A stretch of 64,000 bases of DNA from Clostridia bacterium (lineage in GTDB: Bacteria; Bacillota; Clostridia; Oscillospirales; CAG-272). This document shows, piece after piece, positions 16,228 to 24,287 of the stretch. Under the pieces are notes generated by a model, which saw only the letters and a program-made list of their open reading frames with translations, had not been told where the DNA came from and ran no database searches. A program made the position numbers and the translations under genes. How positions within the stretch are numbered: position 1 is the stretch's first letter; every line of letters begins with the position of its first letter. The DNA lies in contig JAFUIQ010000052.1 in NCBI GenBank assembly GCA_017468385.1, forward strand, positions 52,160 through 116,159, given 5' to 3'.

Positions 16228-16982
16228 TTGTCCTGTGCCTCCTGTGCCGATCTGTCTTTATACACGCCGAGAGGATAATACGGGATCATACGCTCGTCGA
16301 TCCATTCCAAAGCCGCCTTCGGCGTCATGCCCCAGTTGGTCGGGCAGGAAGAAAGTACCTCGATAAGAGAGAAGCCTTTTCCGTCGATCTGATTCTGGAA
16401 GGCCTTTTTGATGGCCTTTTTCGCCTGGCGGATATTCTTTACGTTGTTCACGGTAACGCGCTCCAGGTATTCGGGACCGTCCAACTCGGACAGCATCTCG
16501 CAAACGCGGATCGGGAAACCGCACTGCTTCACATCACGTCCATAAGGAGAGGTCTGGGTAACCTGGCCGGGCAAGGAGGTGGGGGCCATCTGGCCGCCGG
16601 TCATACCGTAGATTGCATTATTGATGAAGATGATGGTGATATTTTCGTTTCTGGCAGCGGCGTGAACCGTCTCCGCCATACCGATGGAAGCAAGGTCACC
16701 GTCACCCTGGTATGTAAAAACAATGTGGTTCTCAGGATCGGCACGCTTAACACCGGTGGCTACAGCCGGCGCACGGCCGTGAGCCGCCTCGATCATATCG
16801 CAGGCAAAATAGTTGTACGCCATAACGGAACAACCAACCGGCGCAACGCCGATGGTCTTTCCCTCGATGCCCAGCTCATCGATTACCTCGGCAACCAGAC
16901 GGTGAACGATACCGTGGGTACAGCCGGGACAATAGTGCATAGGCGCATCCGTCAGCGCATGGGGTTTATCAAATACTACCAT
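16224..16982 (-). CDS. 2-oxoacid:ferredoxin oxidoreductase, TPP-binding beta subunit
   Basis: Thiamine-diphosphate-binding subunit (252 residues). The TPP motif runs from GDGDLASIGMAET to IIFINN, and the CPGCTHG segment near residue 17-23 is typical of beta subunits. The true start is the ATG at 16982 (MVVFDKPHALTD), which shares one base with the alpha stop (TAATG); the longer reading frame upstream would run into the alpha gene. Together with the alpha, gamma and ferredoxin-like subunits it would make a complete heterotetramer. Substrate range cannot be read from this sequence directly. Confidence 0.93.
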   Translation of the reverse strand: MVVFDKPHALTDAPMHYCPGCTHGIVHRLVAEVIDELGIEGKTIGVAPVGCSVMAYNYFACDMIEAAHGRAPAVATGVKRADPENHIVFTYQGDGDLASIGMAETVHAAARNENITIIFINNAIYGMTGGQMAPTSLPGQVTQTSPYGRDVKQCGFPIRVCEMLSELDGPEYLERVTVNNVKNIRQAKKAIKKAFQNQIDGKGFSLIEVLSSCPTNWGMTPKAALEWIDERMIPYYPLGVYKDRSAQEAQDK

Positions 16983-18049
16983 TAGTTTGCACCTCCGATT
17001 TCTGCAGCTTCCTTGATCGACGCCAGTACCTGCTCCGGTGCGGGGATCATACCGCCGGCACGGTTGCAAAGGAACACGGGTTTCTTGCAGGAGGTTGCCA
17101 GTTTAACATCTTCAATCATCTGGCCCATGGAAAGTTCCACAGAGATGAATGCTTTTACTTTATCGGCCGCCTTGGCAAAGGCTGCCTTGGGGAACGGCCA
17201 TACGGTGATGGGGCGGATCAGACCGACCTTGATGCCCATCTTGCGAGCCTCATCAACAGCATTCTTGGATACACGAGCGGCAATGCCGAATGCGGCTACG
17301 CAGATCTCAGCATCATCCATCATGTACTCCTCGCACATGGCTTCGGTTTCCTCGATCCGTTTATACCGCTCATAGCGCTCAAAGTTGTACTTCTCAAGCT
17401 CATCCGGCTGGAGGAACAAGGAGTTAACGATATTGTGGGGACGACTCATCTTGGTACCGGTGGTGGCCCAGGGCTTCTCAACCGTCTGTGATGCTTCAAA
17501 ATCCAGAGAAACGGGCTCCATCATCTGTCCCATGGTACCGTCCGCCAGGATCATGGAAGTCATGCGGTATTTATCCGCCAACTCAAATCCCTTTACGGTG
17601 AGGGATGCCATCTCCTGCACGGATGCTGGGGCAAGAACAATCATGTGATAGTCGCCGTGTCCGCCGCCGCGGGTAGCCTGAAAGTAGTCGGACTGGCTGG
17701 GCTGGATACCGCCAAGACCGGGGCCGCCGCGCTGTACGTTAACCACCAATGCGGGCAGATCCGCACCGGCCAGATAGGACAGGCCTTCGCTCTTCAGGGA
17801 GATTCCGGGGCTGGAGGAAGAGGTCATAACGCGCATACCGGTGGATGCTACGCCGTAAACCATATTGATAGCGGCCACTTCACTCTCCGCCTGCAAAAAT
17901 GTTCCGCCGATTTTCGGCATCTTCTTTGCCATGTATGCCGCGATCTCCGTCTGAGGAGTGATCGGGTAACCAAAATAGTGACGGCAGCCGGCCAGGATCG
18001 CCGCTTCCGCGATGGCCTCGTTGCCTTTCATCAAAACTTTTTCTGCCAT
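16982..18049 (-). CDS. vorB: 2-oxoacid:ferredoxin oxidoreductase, alpha subunit (VorB-like)
   Basis: Pyrimidine-binding alpha subunit with the family start KGNEAIAEAAILAGCRHYFGYPITPQTEI, the TSSSSPGISLKSEG segment and NVQRGGPGLGGIQPSQSDYF. About 355 residues, the usual length of the VorB-type (branched-chain) branch rather than the larger pyruvate enzymes. The ATG at 18049 is chosen; an in-frame GTG at 18058 directly abuts the ferredoxin stop. It sits second in the delta-alpha-beta-gamma order. The branched-chain assignment rests on family resemblance plus the Val T-box and ilvE context. Confidence 0.88.
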   Translation of the reverse strand: MAEKVLMKGNEAIAEAAILAGCRHYFGYPITPQTEIAAYMAKKMPKIGGTFLQAESEVAAINMVYGVASTGMRVMTSSSSPGISLKSEGLSYLAGADLPALVVNVQRGGPGLGGIQPSQSDYFQATRGGGHGDYHMIVLAPASVQEMASLTVKGFELADKYRMTSMILADGTMGQMMEPVSLDFEASQTVEKPWATTGTKMSRPHNIVNSLFLQPDELEKYNFERYERYKRIEETEAMCEEYMMDDAEICVAAFGIAARVSKNAVDEARKMGIKVGLIRPITVWPFPKAAFAKAADKVKAFISVELSMGQMIEDVKLATSCKKPVFLCNRAGGMIPAPEQVLASIKEAAEIGGAN

Positions 18050-18058
18050 TTTGTCCAC

Positions 18059-18265
18059 TTACCTTTCTACCTTAATTACGCAATCGGGACACATCATTGC
18101 ACAGGATGCACAGCCTACGCACGCAGCCTCATCTGTGATCTCCGCGGGATGGTGACCTTTTTTATTGATTTTTTCCTGGGCAAGGCGGAGAAGCTTTTTG
18201 GGACAAGCATCCACGCACAAACCACATCCTTTACAGATATCCGTCTTGAATGTCAGTTTTGCCAT
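18059..18265 (-). CDS. 2-oxoacid:ferredoxin oxidoreductase, delta (2[4Fe-4S] ferredoxin) subunit
   Basis: A 68-residue ferredoxin-like subunit with two CxxCxxCxxxCP clusters ([12 protein letters not shown] and [12 protein letters not shown]), which would relay electrons between TPP and external ferredoxin. The ATG at 18265 is preceded by GAGGTGATGAAA; upstream GTG and ATG codons lie inside this ribosome site and are less likely. It is the first of the four oxidoreductase genes and follows the P-loop gene by 56 bases with no terminator. Confidence 0.94.
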   Translation of the reverse strand: MAKLTFKTDICKGCGLCVDACPKKLLRLAQEKINKKGHHPAEITDEAACVGCASCAMMCPDCVIKVER

Positions 18266-18321
18266 TTTCATCACCTCATTAAATCATAGCAAATTTATGG
18301 GCAAGTCCATAGGACTTTGCT

Positions 18322-18984
18322 TTAGTAATATTTTTTCTGGAGCTGCAGAGGAAACAGACCCGGGATCTTCCCCGCCAGTTTCGCGTACAGATCCGCTTTC
18401 ACTGTGGTCATTACCACAGGAATTCCCATGGCGGATGCCACATTCTCCGCATAACGGACAGACGCCAGCACATCCTCAGGGGTGGTTTCCTCACCCAAAT
18501 TGGAGTTATTTACAATGCCGGTAAACGGAATCTTGCTGGCCGCTTCGATCTCGCGGAGCACCTCTATGGTGGATTCCACATCCGGGGTCAGGGGACGGTA
18601 TTTATTGATTACGGTAAGCATCTCGTAATCGTTTTCCGCAAGAATTGCAGGGGCAAGACGTCCCAGCACGATAGCACCGCTGTCATCCCCGCCGATATCG
18701 AGGATCATTTTTGTTTCCCGATCCTCGGTAATGCGGTACAGATTCTCCGGTAATGCAGGAATATCCAGATTGGTGTTGGCGTAGCGGGAACAGATCAGCT
18801 CGATACCGGATGCGGCAAAATCCGCTTCGCTGTCCTTGGTGCGGAAGTAGGGATTCACAATATCCAGATCCGCCACAGCCACGCTCGTGTACTGTTTTTT
18901 CAGATCCAATGCCAGATTGACTGCCACGTTGGTTTTGCCCGTTCCGTAGTGGCCGCACAGCATTGTCAGACGCTTATATTCCAT
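18322..18984 (-). CDS. P-loop NTPase of the SIMIBI/MinD-like type, unknown role
   Basis: A 220-residue protein starting with GHYGTGKTNVAVNLAL at 11-26, a Walker A loop, followed by VAVADLDIVNPYFRT and MILDIGGDDSGA, which look like switch and Walker B segments of MinD/CobQ-type NTPases. No membrane segment or metal cluster is visible. It starts nine bases after the acyl-CoA synthetase stop and precedes the ferredoxin oxidoreductase subunits. It may help assemble or activate the oxidoreductase or supply an ATP-dependent step, but I do not know its function. Confidence 0.8.
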   Translation of the reverse strand: MEYKRLTMLCGHYGTGKTNVAVNLALDLKKQYTSVAVADLDIVNPYFRTKDSEADFAASGIELICSRYANTNLDIPALPENLYRITEDRETKMILDIGGDDSGAIVLGRLAPAILAENDYEMLTVINKYRPLTPDVESTIEVLREIEAASKIPFTGIVNNSNLGEETTPEDVLASVRYAENVASAMGIPVVMTTVKADLYAKLAGKIPGLFPLQLQKKYY

Positions 18985-18993
18985 GTGACAACC

Positions 18994-21282
18994 TCAAAGT
19001 TTGTTCCGCTGGATCTTGCCGCTGACCGTCTTGGGCAGGGAGTCACGGAACTCAACGATTCTCGGGTACTTATAGGGAGCGGTGCGATCCTTAACGTACT
19101 GCTGGATTTCCTTCTTCAATGCGTCTGTTCCTTCGGTGCCGTTCACCAGAACGATGCTGGCTTTGACGATCTGGCCGCGCACTTCATCGGGAACAGCGGA
19201 AACACCGCACTCCAGAACGTAGGGCAATTCCATGATAACGCTTTCGATCTCGAAGGGCCCGATGCGGTAGCCGGAGGACTTGATAACATCATCCACACGG
19301 CCCACATACCAGTAGAATCCATCCTCATCCCGCCATGCCACGTCACCGGTATGATAATAGCCGTCGTGAAGGACTTCGGCAGTCTTTTCGGGATCGTTGT
19401 AGTAGCCGGAGAACAAGCCGCAGGGCATGCCCTTTTGTACATTGATAACGATCTCGCCGGATTCGCCTACTGCAACAGGCTGTCCGTCCGCATCCATCAG
19501 GGAAACGTCATAGATAGGAGCCGGCTTACCCATAGAACCGATCTTATGAGACGCTCCGGTCATGTTGCCGATGATCATCGTGCTCTCGGACTGGCCAAAT
19601 CCTTCCAGGATCTGCAGGCCCGTCGCCTTCTCAAACTGACGGTATACCTCCGGATTCAATGCCTCGCCGGCAGTTGTCATATGCTTGACCGAGGAGAAAT
19701 CGTAATTGGAGAGATCCTGCTTGATCATCATGCGCAGCATGGTAGGCGGAGCACAGAAGGTGGTAATCTGATACTTTGCGAACATGGGCATGATATCCGA
19801 TGCGTCAAAGCGATCGAAATCGTAGACGAAGGTGGCCGCCTCGCACAGCCACTGGCCGTACAGCTTACCCCACATGGCTTTTGCCCAACCGGTATCGGAA
19901 ATGGTGAAATGCAAACCGTCGGGATCCACATTGTGCCAATACTTTGCGGTGTGGAAGTGTCCGAGTGCATACTTATAGGTATGGGTGGCAATCTTGGGAT
20001 AGCCGGAGGTGCCGGAGGTGAAATACATGAGCATGGTATCATCGCCGCCGGGAGCATCCTCTGCACGAAGATAATGGGTACTGTACAGCGTATATTCCTC
20101 ATCGAAGGTACGCCAGCCCTCACGTTCACCGTTTACGATCAGCTTATGCTTCAGATCGGGGCACTTCTCGGCCGCCAGATCCACCTGATGCGCGGTATCG
20201 CCATCCGCAGTACAGAGGATGGCACTGACGCCGGCCGTCTTGAAGCGGTATTCAAAATCGTGCTCCTGCAGCTGATTGGTAGCGGGAATCGCAATAGCGC
20301 CCAGCTTGTTCAAGCCAAGCATAGCAAACCAGAACTGGTAATGCCGCTTGAGGACCAGCATAACGCGGTCTCCCTTTTTGATTCCGAGAGACTTGAAATA
20401 GTTGGCACACTGTGCTGAGGCGCGCTTCATATCCTTGAACGTCAGACGACGCTCTGTTTTATCCCGGGAGATGTGCATCATAGCCATCTTATCCGGCTCT
20501 CTTTCAGCCAGCGCGTCCACCAGATCAAAGGCAAAGTTGAAATGCTCGGTGTTTTTGAAGGTGATGGAAGTAGGTGTGCCGTTTTTGTTTTCCACCACAT
20601 CGATATACTTATGATAAATGCGCTCTTTGGTGTCCTTCTGCACAGGTGTTTTCTGCGGCAGAGACGGCGTACGGGACAATTCGGGAATGGGCTCGCCGGT
20701 GGGATTCAGCACGATGGCATAGAATACGCAGTCCTTCCCTTTCGTGGCAATCATACCGTGGGGGGTAGAGCTATCAAAATAGATGCTGTCGCCGGGGCCG
20801 AGGATCTCCCGATGCTCACCGATCTGCACCATAAGATATCCCTCGATAACCAAGTCACATTCCTGGCCGGCGTGGGTAGTCAGCTCAATATCCCGGCTCT
20901 GCGCACTTTCATCATAGCGGCTGCGCACGTACAGAGGCTCGGCGATACGGTTCTGGAATGCATACGCCAGATTATAGTACGTCATGCCGTGGGCTTCCGC
21001 GATCTCCTGTCCGTCACCGAAACGGGTAACAGTGTAGGAACGAAGCGTGGGGCTGAAACCCTCGATAATATCGGTTACGTTGACGCTGAGAGCCAAAGCA
21101 CAGCGATAGATAAAAGCAAAGTTCAAGTCCGATTTGCCGTTTTCGCAATCCAGATATTCCTCAACGGTGACATCGGTTTTTTGAGCCATCTGCTCCGGTG
21201 TCAGGCCTTCGATCTCACGCAGCTCGCGGATTCGACCGGCCATCTCCTGGATCTTGAAATCCAGAGCGGTCATACGATTCAT
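18994..21282 (-). CDS. XRE HTH-cupin-acyl-CoA synthetase fusion (Val unit)
   Basis: Three domains in 762 residues. An XRE-type helix-turn-helix lies at about 14-75, a cupin at about 130-192 (HAGQECDLVIEGYL, GPGDSIYFDSSTPHG) and an AMP-forming acyl-CoA synthetase at about 245-762, with the P-loop YFTSGTSGYPK near 420-430, HTGDVAWRDEDGF, GRVDDVIKSSGYRIGPFEIES and the terminal catalytic-Lys motif SGKIQRNKL. HTH-cupin pairs are usually stand-alone repressors; here they are joined to an enzyme. AAGGAG precedes the ATG. It heads the Val T-box operon, so isobutyrate is the inferred substrate. It is strongly similar throughout to the protein at 21648-23915. Confidence 0.88.
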   Translation of the reverse strand: MNRMTALDFKIQEMAGRIRELREIEGLTPEQMAQKTDVTVEEYLDCENGKSDLNFAFIYRCALALSVNVTDIIEGFSPTLRSYTVTRFGDGQEIAEAHGMTYYNLAYAFQNRIAEPLYVRSRYDESAQSRDIELTTHAGQECDLVIEGYLMVQIGEHREILGPGDSIYFDSSTPHGMIATKGKDCVFYAIVLNPTGEPIPELSRTPSLPQKTPVQKDTKERIYHKYIDVVENKNGTPTSITFKNTEHFNFAFDLVDALAEREPDKMAMMHISRDKTERRLTFKDMKRASAQCANYFKSLGIKKGDRVMLVLKRHYQFWFAMLGLNKLGAIAIPATNQLQEHDFEYRFKTAGVSAILCTADGDTAHQVDLAAEKCPDLKHKLIVNGEREGWRTFDEEYTLYSTHYLRAEDAPGGDDTMLMYFTSGTSGYPKIATHTYKYALGHFHTAKYWHNVDPDGLHFTISDTGWAKAMWGKLYGQWLCEAATFVYDFDRFDASDIMPMFAKYQITTFCAPPTMLRMMIKQDLSNYDFSSVKHMTTAGEALNPEVYRQFEKATGLQILEGFGQSESTMIIGNMTGASHKIGSMGKPAPIYDVSLMDADGQPVAVGESGEIVINVQKGMPCGLFSGYYNDPEKTAEVLHDGYYHTGDVAWRDEDGFYWYVGRVDDVIKSSGYRIGPFEIESVIMELPYVLECGVSAVPDEVRGQIVKASIVLVNGTEGTDALKKEIQQYVKDRTAPYKYPRIVEFRDSLPKTVSGKIQRNKL

Positions 21283-21307
21283 ACGATTACACTCCTTCTC
21301 GGGAACG

Positions 21308-21575
21308 AAAAAACACTCGTCCCAAAGTAATTGCTTTGAGACGAGTGTGAAAAACTACACCCGCGGTACCACTCAAATTGCAGTTAAACTGCCCCTCAGG
21401 ATCTATCAATCCTTATGCATTCACGCAGCAATTACGGAGAGGTTCTACTCCCTTTCGGTTTCTTCCTCCCGGCTCTGAAGCTACAAACACAAGACTGCAT
21501 CCGATGAACTCGCACCCACCGTCATCTCTCTTAAGGACAAGTTCCTGTGTACTCTTCGTCAACGCCTTTAAAACA
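21308..21575 (-). promoter_or_regulatory. T-box leader, predicted Val specifier (GUA)
   Basis: tRNA-sensing leader of the seven-gene operon from the HTH-cupin-acyl-CoA synthetase to ilvE. A specifier loop carries GUA at 21482-21484, flanked by the ACACA/TGTGT and GAAG/CTTC helices so that the 3' side reads TT-GTA-G. An apical GGGTGCGAG loop, the T-box core GAGTGGTACCGCGG at 21361-21374 and a terminator stem at about 21313-21348 followed by a T run are visible. The antiterminator region is nearly identical to that of the Ile leader, suggesting duplication. Confidence 0.92.
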
Positions 21576-21581
21576 GTATAT

Positions 21582-21610
21582 ATTATATCACACACGGGGA
21601 TATCTGTCAA
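21582..21610 (-). promoter_or_regulatory. Consensus promoter of the Val T-box operon
   Basis: TTGACA at 21610-21605 and TATAAT at 21587-21582 with a 17-base spacer on the reverse strand. Confidence 0.93.
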
Positions 21611-21647
21611 GATTTTTTTACAATTGTCCGCATCAAAGCAAATAATT

Positions 21648-23915
21648 TTACAGTTTGTTTCTCTGGATTTTTCCACTGATGGTCTTCGGCAATTCCGTTT
21701 TGAACTCAACGATTCTCGGATACTTATAGGGAGCGGTATGATTTTTGACGTAGGTCTGAATCTCCTTCTTCAATTCCTCACTGGGCACAGTTCCCTTAGT
21801 GAGGACGATGCTGGCTTTTACCACCTGTCCGCGCACTTCATCCGGTGCAGCCGATACGCCGCATTCCAGCACATACGGGAGTTCCATGATAACGCTTTCT
21901 ACCTCGAAGGGTCCGATACGGTAGCCGGAGGATTTGATCACATCATCCACGCGGCCAACGTACCAATAGAAGCCATCCTCATCCCGCCATGCGGTATCGC
22001 CGGTGTGATAATATCCGTCGTGCCAAACCTCCTGGGTACGCTTCTCGTCATTGTAATAACCGGCAAAAAGTCCACAGGGGATCTTTTCACTGGTGCGGAC
22101 CACGATCTCACCCGGTTCACCGTCAGGTACGGAGTTGCCGTCCGCATCCACGATATCCACATCGTAGATCGGCACCGGCTTACCCATAGAGCCCAGCTTA
22201 TGGGTGCCGCCCATCAGATTGGCGATGGTTAGTGTAAGTTCGGTCTGGCCGAAGCCTTCCATGATCTGGAGGCCGGTTGCCTTTTCAAACTGGCGGTAAA
22301 CCTCCGGGTTCAATGCCTCACCGGCCGTGGTCATATGCTGCACCGAGGACAAATCGTACTTGGAAATATCCTCTTTTATCATCATACGGAGCATGGTCGG
22401 AGGAGCACAGAACGTGGTGATCTGATATTTCGCAAACATGGGAAGAATGTCGGAAGCATCAAAACGGTCAAAGTCGTATGTGAATACAGCGCATTCGCAC
22501 ATCCACTGTCCGTAAAGTTTGCCCCACAGCGCCTTACCCCAACCGGTATCAGAGATGGTAAAGTGCAGGCCGTTGTTGCTGGCACCGTGCCAGTATTTGG
22601 CGGTAGGATAGTGACCCAGCGGATATTTATAGCTGTGCGCGGCGATCTTCGGATAGCCGGTTGTACCGGATGTGAAGAACATCAGCATCAGATCGTCGCC
22701 GCAGGGTGTCTCATCGGTGCGGTAGTAATGCGCGCTGTACAGCGGATATTCTGCATCGAAATCACGCCAGCCGTTGCGCTGTCCGCCCACGAGGATCTTC
22801 GTCTGCAGAGTAGGACAGGTCGCCTGTGCCAGATCGATCTGGTTGGCTACATCCCCGTCAGCGGTACAGAGCACCGAGCTGACGCCGGCGGACTGGAAAC
22901 GATACTCAAAGTCGTGCGCCTGCAGCTGATTGGTGGCGGGGATGGCGATAGCCCCCAACTTATGCAGACCAAGGATGGCAAACCAGAACTGATAATGCCG
23001 CTTCAGCACCAGCATGACACGGTCACCCTTCTGGATGCCAATGGATTTGAAGTAGTTGGCGCACTGTGCCGATGCACGCTTGATCTGATCAAAAGTAAAG
23101 CGGCGCTCCACCTTATTCCGATCGATGTGGATCATGGCCAGCTTATCCGGAGATTTTTTGGCGATAGCATCCACGATATCGAAGGCAAAATTGAAGGAAT
23201 CCTCGTTCTGGAATTCCATGGACTGCAGATATCCGTTTTCATCCTCCACAGCGGAAATAAATTTTTCGCTGACCAGATGCTCCTGCTCCGCATGAGACGC
23301 AATCAGTGTTTCGCGCACTGTGGTTTCCTCTTCATCCTCGCCCGGAAGCACCACGGCAACAAACAAACATTCCTGGCCGTCCACCGCGATCATACCGTGA
23401 GGAGTGGAGCTGTTATAATAGATACTGTCGCCTTCGCTGAGGTACTCCACATTGTCGCCCACCTGAATCTTCAGGCGGCCCTTCATGATAAAGTCGAACT
23501 CCTGGCCGGAGTGTTTTGTCAGATGGATAGGCTTGTTCTGCAATTCTTCACTGTACTCGTAGGTAACCCAATAGGGTTCAGCGATCTTCTTGCGGAACAG
23601 AGGTGCCAGGTTTTGAATGGTGATACCGTTCTCCTTGGCGGTTTCCTGGCCCTGTCCTTTACGAGTAACCGTGTAGGAAGAAAGACGGGCGCTTTTACCT
23701 TCCAGAAGGTCCGTAATTCCAATTCCAAAGGCCAGAGAACATTTATGAATAAATGTAAACGGGAAATCCTGTTTTCCGGACTCATACAGCCGATACTCCT
23801 CCAAGCTGACTTCCGTCAGTTTGGCCATTTCTTCTTCCGTCAAAGAGGCAATCTCGCGCATTTCACGAATTCGCAGTGCGACCTCGTGCAATTTACTTAC
23901 TTCTACCGTTGCCAT
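21648..23915 (-). CDS. XRE HTH-cupin-acyl-CoA synthetase fusion (Ile unit)
   Basis: A 755-residue paralogue of the Val-unit fusion. XRE HTH at about 10-70 (LRIREMREIASLTEEEMAKL), cupin at about 125-190 (HSGQEFDFIMKGRL, EGDSIYYNSSTPHG), acyl-CoA synthetase from about 240 with FFTSGTTGYPK, TGDTAWRDEDGF and the terminal SGKIQRNKL. The start is the ATG at 23915, preceded by AAGGAGGAGCAAAGT; a 38-residue longer frame reads through the T-box terminator and is rejected. It is the only gene between its own T-box and the next promoter. Its inferred substrate is 2-methylbutyrate, from the Ile specifier. Confidence 0.88.
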   Translation of the reverse strand: MATVEVSKLHEVALRIREMREIASLTEEEMAKLTEVSLEEYRLYESGKQDFPFTFIHKCSLAFGIGITDLLEGKSARLSSYTVTRKGQGQETAKENGITIQNLAPLFRKKIAEPYWVTYEYSEELQNKPIHLTKHSGQEFDFIMKGRLKIQVGDNVEYLSEGDSIYYNSSTPHGMIAVDGQECLFVAVVLPGEDEEETTVRETLIASHAEQEHLVSEKFISAVEDENGYLQSMEFQNEDSFNFAFDIVDAIAKKSPDKLAMIHIDRNKVERRFTFDQIKRASAQCANYFKSIGIQKGDRVMLVLKRHYQFWFAILGLHKLGAIAIPATNQLQAHDFEYRFQSAGVSSVLCTADGDVANQIDLAQATCPTLQTKILVGGQRNGWRDFDAEYPLYSAHYYRTDETPCGDDLMLMFFTSGTTGYPKIAAHSYKYPLGHYPTAKYWHGASNNGLHFTISDTGWGKALWGKLYGQWMCECAVFTYDFDRFDASDILPMFAKYQITTFCAPPTMLRMMIKEDISKYDLSSVQHMTTAGEALNPEVYRQFEKATGLQIMEGFGQTELTLTIANLMGGTHKLGSMGKPVPIYDVDIVDADGNSVPDGEPGEIVVRTSEKIPCGLFAGYYNDEKRTQEVWHDGYYHTGDTAWRDEDGFYWYVGRVDDVIKSSGYRIGPFEVESVIMELPYVLECGVSAAPDEVRGQVVKASIVLTKGTVPSEELKKEIQTYVKNHTAPYKYPRIVEFKTELPKTISGKIQRNKL

Positions 23916-23940
23916 ACTTTGCTCCTCCTTTTGGATCATA

Positions 23941-24212
23941 AAAATAAATAAACCCGTCTCAAAGATTTCTTTGAGACGGGTGTAATAACTACATCCGCGG
24001 TACCACTCAAATTGCAGTAGAACTGCCACTTAGGATCCATCAATCCTTATGCATTGACGCAGCAATCACGGAAGGCGTCTACTTACCGCACGGTGTTCGG
24101 GCCTTCGGCTCAGAAGGGATGGGCTGTTACTGATACCTGCCATCGGCTCGCACCAACCGCCGATTCTCTGGGGACAAACATCAGAAGCCGTCTTCATCAC
24201 AGCCTTTAATTG
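23941..24212 (-). promoter_or_regulatory. T-box leader, predicted Ile specifier (AUC)
   Basis: tRNA-sensing leader of the Ile-unit fusion. Helices GGCT/AGCC above and GAAG/CTTC below enclose a specifier loop whose 3' side reads C-ATC-C, with AUC at 24118-24120. The apical hairpin AUCGGC/GCCGAU carries the GGTGCGA loop. The T-box core GAGTGGTACCGCGG is at 23995-24008, and the terminator stem at about 23952-23981 is followed by a T-rich tract. Confidence 0.92.
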
Positions 24213-24218
24213 TGTTAG

Positions 24219-24247
24219 ATTATAGCACAGCGTTTCTTCGTTGTCAA
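24219..24247 (-). promoter_or_regulatory. Consensus promoter of the Ile T-box unit
   Basis: TTGACA at 24247-24242 and TATAAT at 24224-24219, 17-base spacer, reverse strand. Confidence 0.93.
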
Positions 24248-24287
24248 GAACTTTTTTCAAATTTCCCTGCAACTTTTTGACAGGCAA

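Noticed and set aside
23916-24029. N-terminal extension of the Ile-unit fusion
   Set aside because: It would translate through the T-box terminator; the ATG at 23915 has a strong ribosome site.
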